From Prevotella sp. UBA7551 (GTDB lineage: Bacteria > Bacteroidota > Bacteroidia > Bacteroidales > Bacteroidaceae): a stretch of 31,656 nucleotides of DNA. The notes under the pieces were generated by a model. That model was given only the letters and a program-made list of their open reading frames with translations, was not told the DNA's origin and did no database searches. Below, one piece after another: positions 18,067-24,676 of the stretch. The stretch is from positions 1-31,656 of the forward strand of contig DLLX01000041.1 of the NCBI GenBank assembly GCA_002479145.1, read 5' to 3'. How positions within the stretch are numbered: position 1 is the stretch's first letter; every line of letters starts with the position of its first letter. The position numbers and the translations under genes were made by a program.

Positions 18067-18243
18067 ATGGCAACAATTAAAGTAAAGCAGATTAAGAGCC
18101 GTATCAACGCTCCGATAGACCAAAAGCGCACTTTATTGGCTCTTGGTCTTCATAAAATCTCTCAAGTTGTTGAGGTAGAAGACACTCCGAGTGTCCGTGG
18201 CATGATTCGCAAGGTTCATCACCTTATTACGGTCGTTGAATAA
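18067..18243 (+). CDS. rpmD: 50S ribosomal protein L30
   Basis: 58 residues from the ATG at 18067. The frame opens at 18040 but those codons overlap rpsE, while an AGGAGG at 18052-18057 lies 9 nt before 18067. The sequence IKVKQIKSRINAPIDQKRTL with GLHKISQVVEVEDTPSVRGM is typical L30. Confidence 0.97.
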   Translation: MATIKVKQIKSRINAPIDQKRTLLALGLHKISQVVEVEDTPSVRGMIRKVHHLITVVE

Positions 18244-18267
18244 TTATCTTTAAAGGATTCTTAGATT

Positions 18268-18714
18268 ATGAAATTAAATAATTTGAAACCAGCCAAGGGT
18301 TCCGTCCGTAATCGCCGTCGTATCGGCCGTGGTCCGGGATCTGGACTCGGTGGTACTTCTACCCGTGGTCACAAGGGTGCTAAGTCTCGTTCAGGTTACA
18401 AGCATAAGGTAGGATTTGAGGGAGGTCAGATGCCTCTCCAACGCCGTGTGCCGAAGTCTGGATTTAAGAATATCAACCACAAGGAGTATTTGGGTATCAA
18501 TCTCTCTGTTCTTCAGGCACTTGCTGAGTCGAAGAACCTTAATGTGATTAGTCCTGTCGAACTTCGTGAGGCAGGCTACTCCAAGGCCAAGGGACTCGTC
18601 AAAATTCTTGGAAACGGGGAATTGAAAGCCAAGCTCGAGGTGAAGGCTCACGCATTCTCTAAGACTGCCAAGGAAGCTATCGAGGCAGCTGGTGGTATCA
18701 CAACTATTATTTAG
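18268..18714 (+). CDS. rplO: 50S ribosomal protein L15
   Basis: 148 residues. L15 is a late-assembly large-subunit protein. The glycine- and arginine-rich N-terminus (RRRIGRGPGSGLGGTSTRGH) and GFEGGQMPLQRRVPKSGF are diagnostic. It ends 5 bp before secY, the usual neighbour. Confidence 0.98.
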   Translation: MKLNNLKPAKGSVRNRRRIGRGPGSGLGGTSTRGHKGAKSRSGYKHKVGFEGGQMPLQRRVPKSGFKNINHKEYLGINLSVLQALAESKNLNVISPVELREAGYSKAKGLVKILGNGELKAKLEVKAHAFSKTAKEAIEAAGGITTII

Positions 18715-18719
18715 GATTA

Positions 18720-20060
18720 ATGAAAAAGTTTATAGAGACACTGAAGAACTGTTGGAGGATAGAGGATTTGCGCCAGCGTCTTCTCATCACCCTTCTGTTT
18801 ACGGCTATTTACCGTTTTGGGTCATTCATAGTCTTACCAGGTATCGATCCTAACGAGCTTGGTCGGCTACAGTCGCAAACCGCAGGCGGCTTGATGTCGC
18901 TTTTGGACATGTTCTCCGGTGGTGCATTCTCTAATGCGTCTATCTTCGCATTAGGAATCATGCCGTACATCTCGGCCTCTATCGTCATGCAGATCCTTGC
19001 CGTCGCTGTGCCTTATTTCCAAAAGTTGCAACGCGAGGGCGAGAGCGGCAGGAAAAAAATCAATTGGTATACCCGTATCTTAACCGTTGCCATTCTGTTT
19101 TTTCAAGCTCCATCTTATCTGATCAACTTGAAGATGCAGGCATCGGCAGCTCTTGCTTCGGGCATCAGTTGGACTCATTTCATGATTCCTGCCACTTTCA
19201 TCCTTGCCGCAGGTTCCATGTTTATCCTGTGGCTGGGTGAGCGCATCACCGATAAGGGTGTGGGTAATGGTATCTCGCTCATCATTATGATTGGTATCAT
19301 CGCGCGGCTGCCACAGGCTTTCATTCAGGAAGTTTCCAGTCGTTTCACTGCTATAACCAGTGGTGGTTTGGTGATGTTCATCATAGAGCTCATTATCCTT
19401 TACGCAGTTGTGTGCGCATCAATCCTTCTCACACAGGGTACCCGTAAGGTTCCTGTGCAATATGCGAAGCGCGTTGTCGGTAATCGTCAATACGGAGGTG
19501 CACGTCAGTACATTCCGTTGAAGCTGTTCGCTGCAAACGTGATGCCTATCATCTTTGCTCAAGCTCTGATGTTCATCCCGCTTGCCATCGTTCAGTATTC
19601 CACCGACAATGCAAGTCCAGTTCTCCAGCAGCTGCTGAATAATAAGAGTTTGCTTTATAATTGTGTTTATGTTGTTCTTGTGATAGCATTTACCTATTTT
19701 TATACTGCAATTACTCTTAATCCTGTACAAATGGCTGAAGACATGAAGCGTAACAATGGTTTCATTCCTGGTGTTAAACCAGGTAAGGATACCGCTGATT
19801 ACATTGACACTGTGATGTCTCGCTTGACATTGCCGGGTTCTCTCTTCATCGCTTTCATCGCCATTATGCCGGCGTTGGCAGGTTTGCTGAATGTTCAAGA
19901 CTCTTTCGGTCAATTCTTCGGTGGTACCTCTCTTTTGATTCTTGTCGGTGTGGTGATTGACACTCTCCAGCAGATACAGTCTCATTTGATGATGCGCCAT
20001 TACGATGGTCTCCTCAATTCTGGCCACACTCGTGGCAACGGAGGTGTGTCTGCCTACTGA
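18720..20060 (+). CDS. secY: Protein translocase subunit SecY
   Basis: 446 residues with about ten hydrophobic segments. SecY forms the protein-conducting channel in the inner membrane with SecE and SecG. Landmarks are the first segment LLFTAIYRFGSFIVLPG, the plug region around GGLMSLLDMFSGGAFSNASIFALG, GITDKG-like ERITDKGVGNGISL, the cytoplasmic loop RKVPVQYAKRVVG and NGFIPGVKPGKDTADYID. It lies between rplO and the map-like gene; adk, often next to secY elsewhere, is absent. Confidence 0.98.
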   Translation: MKKFIETLKNCWRIEDLRQRLLITLLFTAIYRFGSFIVLPGIDPNELGRLQSQTAGGLMSLLDMFSGGAFSNASIFALGIMPYISASIVMQILAVAVPYFQKLQREGESGRKKINWYTRILTVAILFFQAPSYLINLKMQASAALASGISWTHFMIPATFILAAGSMFILWLGERITDKGVGNGISLIIMIGIIARLPQAFIQEVSSRFTAITSGGLVMFIIELIILYAVVCASILLTQGTRKVPVQYAKRVVGNRQYGGARQYIPLKLFAANVMPIIFAQALMFIPLAIVQYSTDNASPVLQQLLNNKSLLYNCVYVVLVIAFTYFYTAITLNPVQMAEDMKRNNGFIPGVKPGKDTADYIDTVMSRLTLPGSLFIAFIAIMPALAGLLNVQDSFGQFFGGTSLLILVGVVIDTLQQIQSHLMMRHYDGLLNSGHTRGNGGVSAY

Positions 20061-20077
20061 TTAAATTCAGTAGCCGG

Positions 20078-20827
20078 ATGAGAATATTTCTAAAGACCGA
20101 GGATGAAATACAATTTTTACGTACGGCCAGCCATATAGCGTCATGTGCGCTAAGCGAGGTTGGCCGCAACGTAGTACCTTTATCGTCCGTGGGCTATCTA
20201 AAGGCCAAAGCGACTGACATAGTCGTTCAACTCGTCTCAAGCAAAACCCAATCTATAAGGAATGAACAATCGTTTCACATTGATTTGAGTTTTTTCTTGA
20301 ATGGGACATACAATGATGATTTTGCTGGCTACAGTACACTTTCAAAGGGTGATTTGTTGTCAGTGAATTGTTCGACCTGTTACAAGGGGTATTATTCTTT
20401 TGCTGCTTCCACGTTTATCGTCGGCGGCATTTTAGATGACCATCCCTTTCTGACGTGGGTTCGTGATGGGTTAATTCGTGCACAAGCAAAAGCTGTGGCC
20501 GGGCATCCGATTAGCGAAATATCACACGCCTTTCTATCTGCCATGCAAGAAGACACTTTCAACTTGTGTGACTGCATTGGGCATGGCATTGGACGATATA
20601 AGCAGGAGTTTCCCATCATGCGGTTGAGTTCCGCATTGTCAGGTCGCAGATTGCTTAAAGAAGGTATGACCTTGGTCATTGCACCAACCATCATGAGCAC
20701 AACAGTTCGTTCTCGTTGTTCGACAATGAATCATGATGATGGCCATCATAATTCTTTTGTCCCATTTGGGTCGACCGTTGTGGTTCGTACAGGTAGGTCA
20801 GAAATATTAACATCGTTAGAGACATAA
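20078..20827 (+). CDS. Methionine aminopeptidase-like protein, probably catalytically inactive
   Basis: 249 residues with the M24 (pita-bread) fold pattern of type I methionine aminopeptidase: start FLKTEDEIQFLR, a GDLLSVN strand, STFIVGG, GHGIGR and EGMTLVIAP. Aligned by eye with E. coli MAP, four of five metal ligands are replaced: Asp97 by Asn97, Asp108 by Phe108, Glu204 by Ala202 and Glu235 by Gly231. Only His171 (His169 here) remains. The substrate histidines 79 and 178 are also missing. The frame is intact with no stops, so it is not a simple wreck. Codons such as CTA, ATA and AGG look commoner than in its ribosomal neighbours. In Bacteroidota an active map usually stands here between secY and infA, so a functional copy must presumably exist elsewhere. 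A regulatory or binding role is possible but unproven. Confidence 0.85.
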   Translation: MRIFLKTEDEIQFLRTASHIASCALSEVGRNVVPLSSVGYLKAKATDIVVQLVSSKTQSIRNEQSFHIDLSFFLNGTYNDDFAGYSTLSKGDLLSVNCSTCYKGYYSFAASTFIVGGILDDHPFLTWVRDGLIRAQAKAVAGHPISEISHAFLSAMQEDTFNLCDCIGHGIGRYKQEFPIMRLSSALSGRRLLKEGMTLVIAPTIMSTTVRSRCSTMNHDDGHHNSFVPFGSTVVVRTGRSEILTSLET

Positions 20828-20859
20828 AGTTAAGTAAAGAAGGACTAAAAGTTAGAGGT

Positions 20860-21078
20860 ATGGCAAAGCAAGCCGCAATAGAACAGGATGGAACTATCAT
20901 GGAGGCACTCTCCAATGCAATGTTTCGCGTAGAGTTGGAAAATGGAGTTGACATAACGGCTCACATTTCTGGCAAAATGAGAATGCACTACATCAAGATT
21001 CTTCCCGGTGATAAGGTGAAGGTCGAGATGAGTCCCTATGATTTAACCAAAGGTAGAATCGTTTTCAGATATAAATAA
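20860..21078 (+). CDS. infA: Translation initiation factor IF-1
   Basis: 72 residues, a single S1-like OB fold. IF-1 blocks the A site during initiation. The sequence MAKQAAIEQDGTIMEAL, then FRVELENGVDITAHISGKMR and PGDKVKVEMSPYDLTKGRI is typical. It is 32 bp after the map-like gene and 8 bp before rpmJ. Confidence 0.98.
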   Translation: MAKQAAIEQDGTIMEALSNAMFRVELENGVDITAHISGKMRMHYIKILPGDKVKVEMSPYDLTKGRIVFRYK

Positions 21079-21086
21079 ACAGCTTT

Positions 21087-21203
21087 ATGAAGACAAGAGC
21101 ATCATTGAAGAAGCGTACCCCAGACTGCAAAATTGTACGTAGGAAGGGACGTCTTTTCGTTATCAACAAGAAGAACCCTAAGTTCAAAATGCGTCAAGGC
21201 TAA
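21087..21203 (+). CDS. rpmJ: 50S ribosomal protein L36, zinc-independent type
   Basis: A 38-residue protein (MKTRASLKKRTPDCKIV, then RRKGRLFVINKKNPKFKMRQG). Against zinc-binding L36, Cys11 is Thr, Cys27 is Asn and His33 is Phe; only Cys14 remains, so it should not bind zinc. The position after infA is the usual one. It ends the spc part of the run. Confidence 0.96.
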   Translation: MKTRASLKKRTPDCKIVRRKGRLFVINKKNPKFKMRQG

Positions 21204-21247
21204 AAGTTAAAATTGCACAAAAAGTCCGCTGGGTCTCGGAATTTCAG

Positions 21248-21255
21248 TAACTTTG
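21248..21255 (+). promoter_or_regulatory. Internal promoter before the alpha cluster
   Basis: A perfect -7 box TAACTTTG lies at 21248-21255 in the 99-bp gap between rpmJ and rpsM. No good TTTG is found about 20 nt upstream, so the -33 element is weak. Transcription would start near 21261, about 40 nt before rpsM. It would allow separate expression of rpsM-rpsK-rpsD-rpoA-rplQ. Confidence 0.6.
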
Positions 21256-21302
21256 CGTGTTTTTTAGCGTAGTTTAGACATTTAACAAATTAAAGATTAT
21301 CA

Positions 21303-21683
21303 ATGGCAATTAGAATTGTTGGAGTAGATTTGCCCCAAAACAAGCGTGGCGAAATCGCATTGACCTATATCTATGGTATAGGTCGAAGTAGTTCAGCAAA
21401 GATTTTGGACAAGGCCGGCGTGAGTCGAGACCTTAAGGTCTGCGATTGGACAGATGACCAGGCCGCCAAGATTCGTGAGATTATCGGTGCTGAATTCAAG
21501 GTTGAAGGTGACCTCCGCTCAGAGATTCAGATGAACATCAAGCGTCTCATGGACATTGGTTGCTACCGTGGTGTTAGACATCGTAATGGTCTTCCCGTTC
21601 GCGGACAGAGCACTAAGAACAATGCTCGTACCCGTAAGGGTAAGAAGAAGACTGTTGCTAACAAGAAGAAGGCTACTAAGTAA
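21303..21683 (+). CDS. rpsM: 30S ribosomal protein S13
   Basis: 126 residues. S13 forms head contacts with the 50S subunit and P-site tRNA. Landmarks are RIVGVDLPQNKRGEIALTYI, YGIGRSSSAKILDKAGV and the basic tail RHRNGLPVRGQSTKNNART. It is the first gene after the internal promoter. Confidence 0.98.
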   Translation: MAIRIVGVDLPQNKRGEIALTYIYGIGRSSSAKILDKAGVSRDLKVCDWTDDQAAKIREIIGAEFKVEGDLRSEIQMNIKRLMDIGCYRGVRHRNGLPVRGQSTKNNARTRKGKKKTVANKKKATK

Positions 21684-21704
21684 TTTGGAGGAGGAAAATT
21701 AATT

Positions 21705-22094
21705 ATGGCAAAAAAATCAGCAACATCCAAGAAGAGAAACGTGCGAGTTACCGCGATGGGTCAGCTGCACGTTCACAGTTCATTCAATAACATTATTGTA
21801 TCTTTAGCCAACGATGAGGGTCAGATTATCTCCTGGTCTTCTGCTGGTAAGATGGGATTCCGTGGTTCCAAGAAGAACACTCCCTATGCCGCACAGATGG
21901 CAGCCGAAGATTGCTCCAAGGTGGCATTCGAGCTTGGCCTTCGCAAGGTGAAGGCTTTTGTCAAGGGTCCTGGCAATGGCCGTGAGAGTGCTATCCGTGC
22001 CGTCAATGCCTCAGGCATTCAGGTGACGGAGATCGTCGATGTTACTCCGCTTCCGCACAATGGTTGCCGTCCTCCCAAGCGTCGTCGTGTCTAA
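21705..22094 (+). CDS. rpsK: 30S ribosomal protein S11
   Basis: 129 residues. S11 lines the platform where mRNA exits. Landmarks are AMGQLHVHSSFNNIIVSLAN, SSAGKMGFRGSKKNTPYAA and the end DVTPLPHNGCRPPKRRRV. A strong GGAGGAGG (21687-21694) lies 10 nt before the ATG. Confidence 0.98.
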   Translation: MAKKSATSKKRNVRVTAMGQLHVHSSFNNIIVSLANDEGQIISWSSAGKMGFRGSKKNTPYAAQMAAEDCSKVAFELGLRKVKAFVKGPGNGRESAIRAVNASGIQVTEIVDVTPLPHNGCRPPKRRRV

Positions 22095-22126
22095 TATTCT
22101 CTCAATTTTAAAAGCAACTATTTATT

Positions 22127-22735
22127 ATGGCAAGATACATAGGTCCTAAATCAAGAATTGCACGCCGTTTTGGCGAGCCGATATTCGGCGAAGATAAGGT
22201 TCTTTCCCGTCGCAATTTCCCTCCAGGGCAGCACGGCAATAACCGTCGCCGCAAGGTGTCAGAGTATGGTGCTCAGCTTGCAGAGAAGCAGAAGGCCAAG
22301 TACACTTATGGTGTTTTGGAGCGTCAGTTCCACAATATGTTCAATGCAGCTGCCCGAGCAGATGGAATCACTGGTGAGGTCCTCCTTCAGAATTTGGAGA
22401 GTCGCCTCGACAATGTGGTTTATCGCCTTGGCATTGCACCTACACGTGCCGCAGCACGTCAGCTCGTCAACCACAAGCACATTGTTGTCAACGGCAGTGT
22501 GGTGGGCATCGCCTCTTATCAGGTGAAGTCTGGCGATATCGTAGGTGTTCGCGAGAAGGCCAAGAGCCTTGAGGTGATTGAGGCAGCATTGGCCGGATTC
22601 AACCACAGCAAGTATCCTTGGTTGGAGTGGGATGAGAACACCAAGAGTGGACGGTTCCTGCATAAGCCCGACCGTGCAGACATCCCCGAGAACATCAAGG
22701 AGCAGTTAATCGTTGAGTTGTACTCAAAACAATAA
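22127..22735 (+). CDS. rpsD: 30S ribosomal protein S4, zinc-independent type
   Basis: 202 residues. S4 starts 16S assembly and in E. coli represses the alpha operon. The N-terminus (MARYIGPKSRIARRFGEPIF) has none of the cysteines of zinc-binding S4. The S4 RNA-binding domain (LESRLDNVVYRLGIAPTRAA, RQLVNHKHIVVNG) is intact. No S4-type pseudoknot leader was recognised in front of rpsM. Confidence 0.98.
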   Translation: MARYIGPKSRIARRFGEPIFGEDKVLSRRNFPPGQHGNNRRRKVSEYGAQLAEKQKAKYTYGVLERQFHNMFNAAARADGITGEVLLQNLESRLDNVVYRLGIAPTRAAARQLVNHKHIVVNGSVVGIASYQVKSGDIVGVREKAKSLEVIEAALAGFNHSKYPWLEWDENTKSGRFLHKPDRADIPENIKEQLIVELYSKQ

Positions 22736-22752
22736 TCCTAATCATTGAATTA

Positions 22753-23745
22753 ATGGCGATATTAGCATTTCAAAAGCCCGACAAAGTAGTGATGCTGGAG
22801 GCCAACGACCATTTCGGCAAGTTCGAATTCCGTCCGTTGGAGCCAGGCTTTGGAGTTACCATAGGTAACGCCCTGCGCCGCATCCTTCTCTCGTCGTTGG
22901 AGGGTTATGCCATCAATACCATCCGCATTGCTGGTGTTGAGCATGAGTTTGCCTCTGTGCCCGGCGTAAAAGAGGATGTTACCAACATCATCTTGAACCT
23001 CAAACAGGTGAGGTTCAAGCAAGTAGTGGAAGAGTTTGAGAATGAGAAAGTTAGTATCACCGTCGAGAATTCCACTGAGTTCAAAGCAGGTGACATTGGC
23101 AAGTATCTTACTGGATTTGAAGTGTTAAATCCCGATTTGGTGATTTGTCATCTCGACTCTAAGGCTTCAATGCAGATTGACTTGACGATCAACAAAGGCC
23201 GTGGTTATGTCCAGGCCGATGAGAATCGCCAATTCTGCCTTGATGTAAACGTACTCCCAATCGATTCGATTTACACCCCAATCCGTAATGTCAAGTATGC
23301 TGTTGAGCCCTTCCGTGTAGAGCAGAAGACCGACTACGACAAGCTCGTGCTTGAGGTTACGACCGATGGTTCCATAAGTCCGAAGGATGCGCTGAAAGAA
23401 GCAGCCAAAATTCTCATCTATCATTTCATGCTCTTCTCTGACGAGAAGATTACGCTTGAGAGTCCTGACAACGAACAAAATCAGGAATTTGATGAGGAAG
23501 TGTTGCACATGCGCCAACTGCTCAAGACCCGTCTTGTTGACATGAACCTCAGCGTTCGTGCCCTCAACTGCCTCAAGGCGGCTGACGTTGAGACATTGGG
23601 TGATTTGGTGCAGTACAATAAGACTGACCTCTTGAAGTTCCGCAACTTCGGTAAGAAATCGCTCTCAGAGCTTGATGATTTGCTTGAGAGTCTGAATCTG
23701 TCTTTTGGAACCGACATTTCAAAGTATAAACTGGACAAGGAGTAA
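22753..23745 (+). CDS. rpoA: DNA-directed RNA polymerase subunit alpha
   Basis: 330 residues. The N-terminal domain (about 1-230) dimerises and builds the polymerase core; it contains RPLEPGFGVTIGNALRRILL and SLEGYAINTIRI. The C-terminal domain (about 255-320) has the helix-hairpin-helix LSVRALNCLKAADVETLGDL and FGKKSLSELDDLLESLNL, which contacts DNA and activators. A short acidic linker (DNEQNQEFDEE) joins them. The gene order rpsD-rpoA-rplQ is the usual alpha operon. Confidence 0.98.
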   Translation: MAILAFQKPDKVVMLEANDHFGKFEFRPLEPGFGVTIGNALRRILLSSLEGYAINTIRIAGVEHEFASVPGVKEDVTNIILNLKQVRFKQVVEEFENEKVSITVENSTEFKAGDIGKYLTGFEVLNPDLVICHLDSKASMQIDLTINKGRGYVQADENRQFCLDVNVLPIDSIYTPIRNVKYAVEPFRVEQKTDYDKLVLEVTTDGSISPKDALKEAAKILIYHFMLFSDEKITLESPDNEQNQEFDEEVLHMRQLLKTRLVDMNLSVRALNCLKAADVETLGDLVQYNKTDLLKFRNFGKKSLSELDDLLESLNLSFGTDISKYKLDKE

Positions 23746-23799
23746 CCCACTCCATACTATGGAGGAAGAAGCTAACCCGTCCAAACATTAGAAACAAAA

Positions 23800-24330
23800 A
23801 TGAGACATAATAAAAAATTCAACCATCTGGGCCGTACTGCTGATCACCGCAGAGCTATGCTTGCCAACATGGCCATCTCTCTGATCCGGCACAAAAGAAT
23901 CACTACGACCCTCGCAAAGGCCAAGGCACTGAAGAAGTACGTTGAGCCGCTCATCACCCGTGCCAAGGATGACACCACCAACAGCCGTCGTGTTGTCTTC
24001 CGCTATCTTCAAGACAAGGAGGCCATCAAGGAGCTTTTTGGTCCGATAGCAGTGAAGATTGCCGACCGTCCCGGTGGTTATACCCGTGTGATCAAGTTGG
24101 GTCATCGCCTTGGTGATGGCGCCGACATGGCATTCATTGAGCTTGTCGACTTCGACGAGAACATGGCCAAAACACCTAAGGCTGAAGCCAAGAAGACCCG
24201 TCGTAGCCGTCGTTCCTCGAAGAAGGCTACGGCAGAGGAAGCTACCCCAGCAGCTGAAGAAGCACCTGCAGCCGAGGAAGCTCCCGCAACTTCTGAGACA
24301 TCGAAGGCAGAAGAGAAAAAGGCTGAATAA
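23800..24330 (+). CDS. rplQ: 50S ribosomal protein L17 with Ala/Glu-rich tail
   Basis: 176 residues. Residues 1-120 are standard L17 (MRHNKKFNHLGRTADHRRAM, RAKDDTTNSRRVVFRYLQDK, GHRLGDGADMAFIELVD). Residues about 121-176 add a low-complexity tail: first basic (KKTRRSRRSSKK), then Ala/Glu/Pro repeats (EEAPAAEEAPA). Such tails on L17 are known from other Bacteroidota and are presumably disordered and surface-exposed. It is the last gene of the ribosomal run and a terminator follows. Confidence 0.97.
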   Translation: MRHNKKFNHLGRTADHRRAMLANMAISLIRHKRITTTLAKAKALKKYVEPLITRAKDDTTNSRRVVFRYLQDKEAIKELFGPIAVKIADRPGGYTRVIKLGHRLGDGADMAFIELVDFDENMAKTPKAEAKKTRRSRRSSKKATAEEATPAAEEAPAAEEAPATSETSKAEEKKAE

Positions 24331-24354
24331 TTTTCTCTCAATAATAAACTTATC

Positions 24355-24386
24355 AAAAGCCCTGGACTTCATAGTCTGGGGCTTTT
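24355..24386 (+). terminator. Terminator of the ribosomal run
   Basis: A stem of 14 pairs with loop TCAT: AAAAGCCC plus TGGACT, then AGTCTG plus GGGCTTTT, including two G-T pairs. It lies 25 bp after the rplQ stop. The A-run and T-run on both sides could let it work in both directions, so it may also limit read-through from the minus-strand gene. Confidence 0.85.
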
Positions 24387-24676
24387 CGTAAGTTCGTCAT
24401 GTAAATCATTTATGGGTGGATTATCCGAGCAATCCCTTGTAACGAGGAATAGTGGGACATTAAAAATCTTTGATGTCAAGGTAAAAGCCTTTCTCCATCA
24501 TGCTCAGTAAGGTAGTCTGGATAGTAAACTACGCCCAATGCCTCACCAGAATTAGCTTAAAGTTCGCACCATTCATGGTATTAAACTTTGGCTTACGAAT
24601 GGGCATTGGGCGTATGCTCGCATTTATTTTCAGTTAGAACGAATCTTATCTCGAGTCGCTTTAGTCTATTGTCTGA
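24387..24676. other. Convergent intergenic region
   Basis: 290 bp between the rplQ terminator and the end of the minus-strand T9SS gene. No gene is seen. Its main content is the nested inverted repeat at 24530-24614. Confidence 0.5.
24530..24614. repeat. Nested inverted repeat (85 nt)
   Basis: Outer arms are a perfect 13-bp pair: TACGCCCAATGCC (24530-24542) and GGCATTGGGCGTA (24602-24614). Inside, AAAGTT pairs with AACTTT and ACCAT with ATGGT around a 2-nt loop, so most of the element could fold as one rod. On the minus strand it follows the T9SS gene by about 60 nt but has no strong T-run. It could be a terminator-like structure, a small mobile-element remnant or a small RNA; undecided. Confidence 0.55.
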
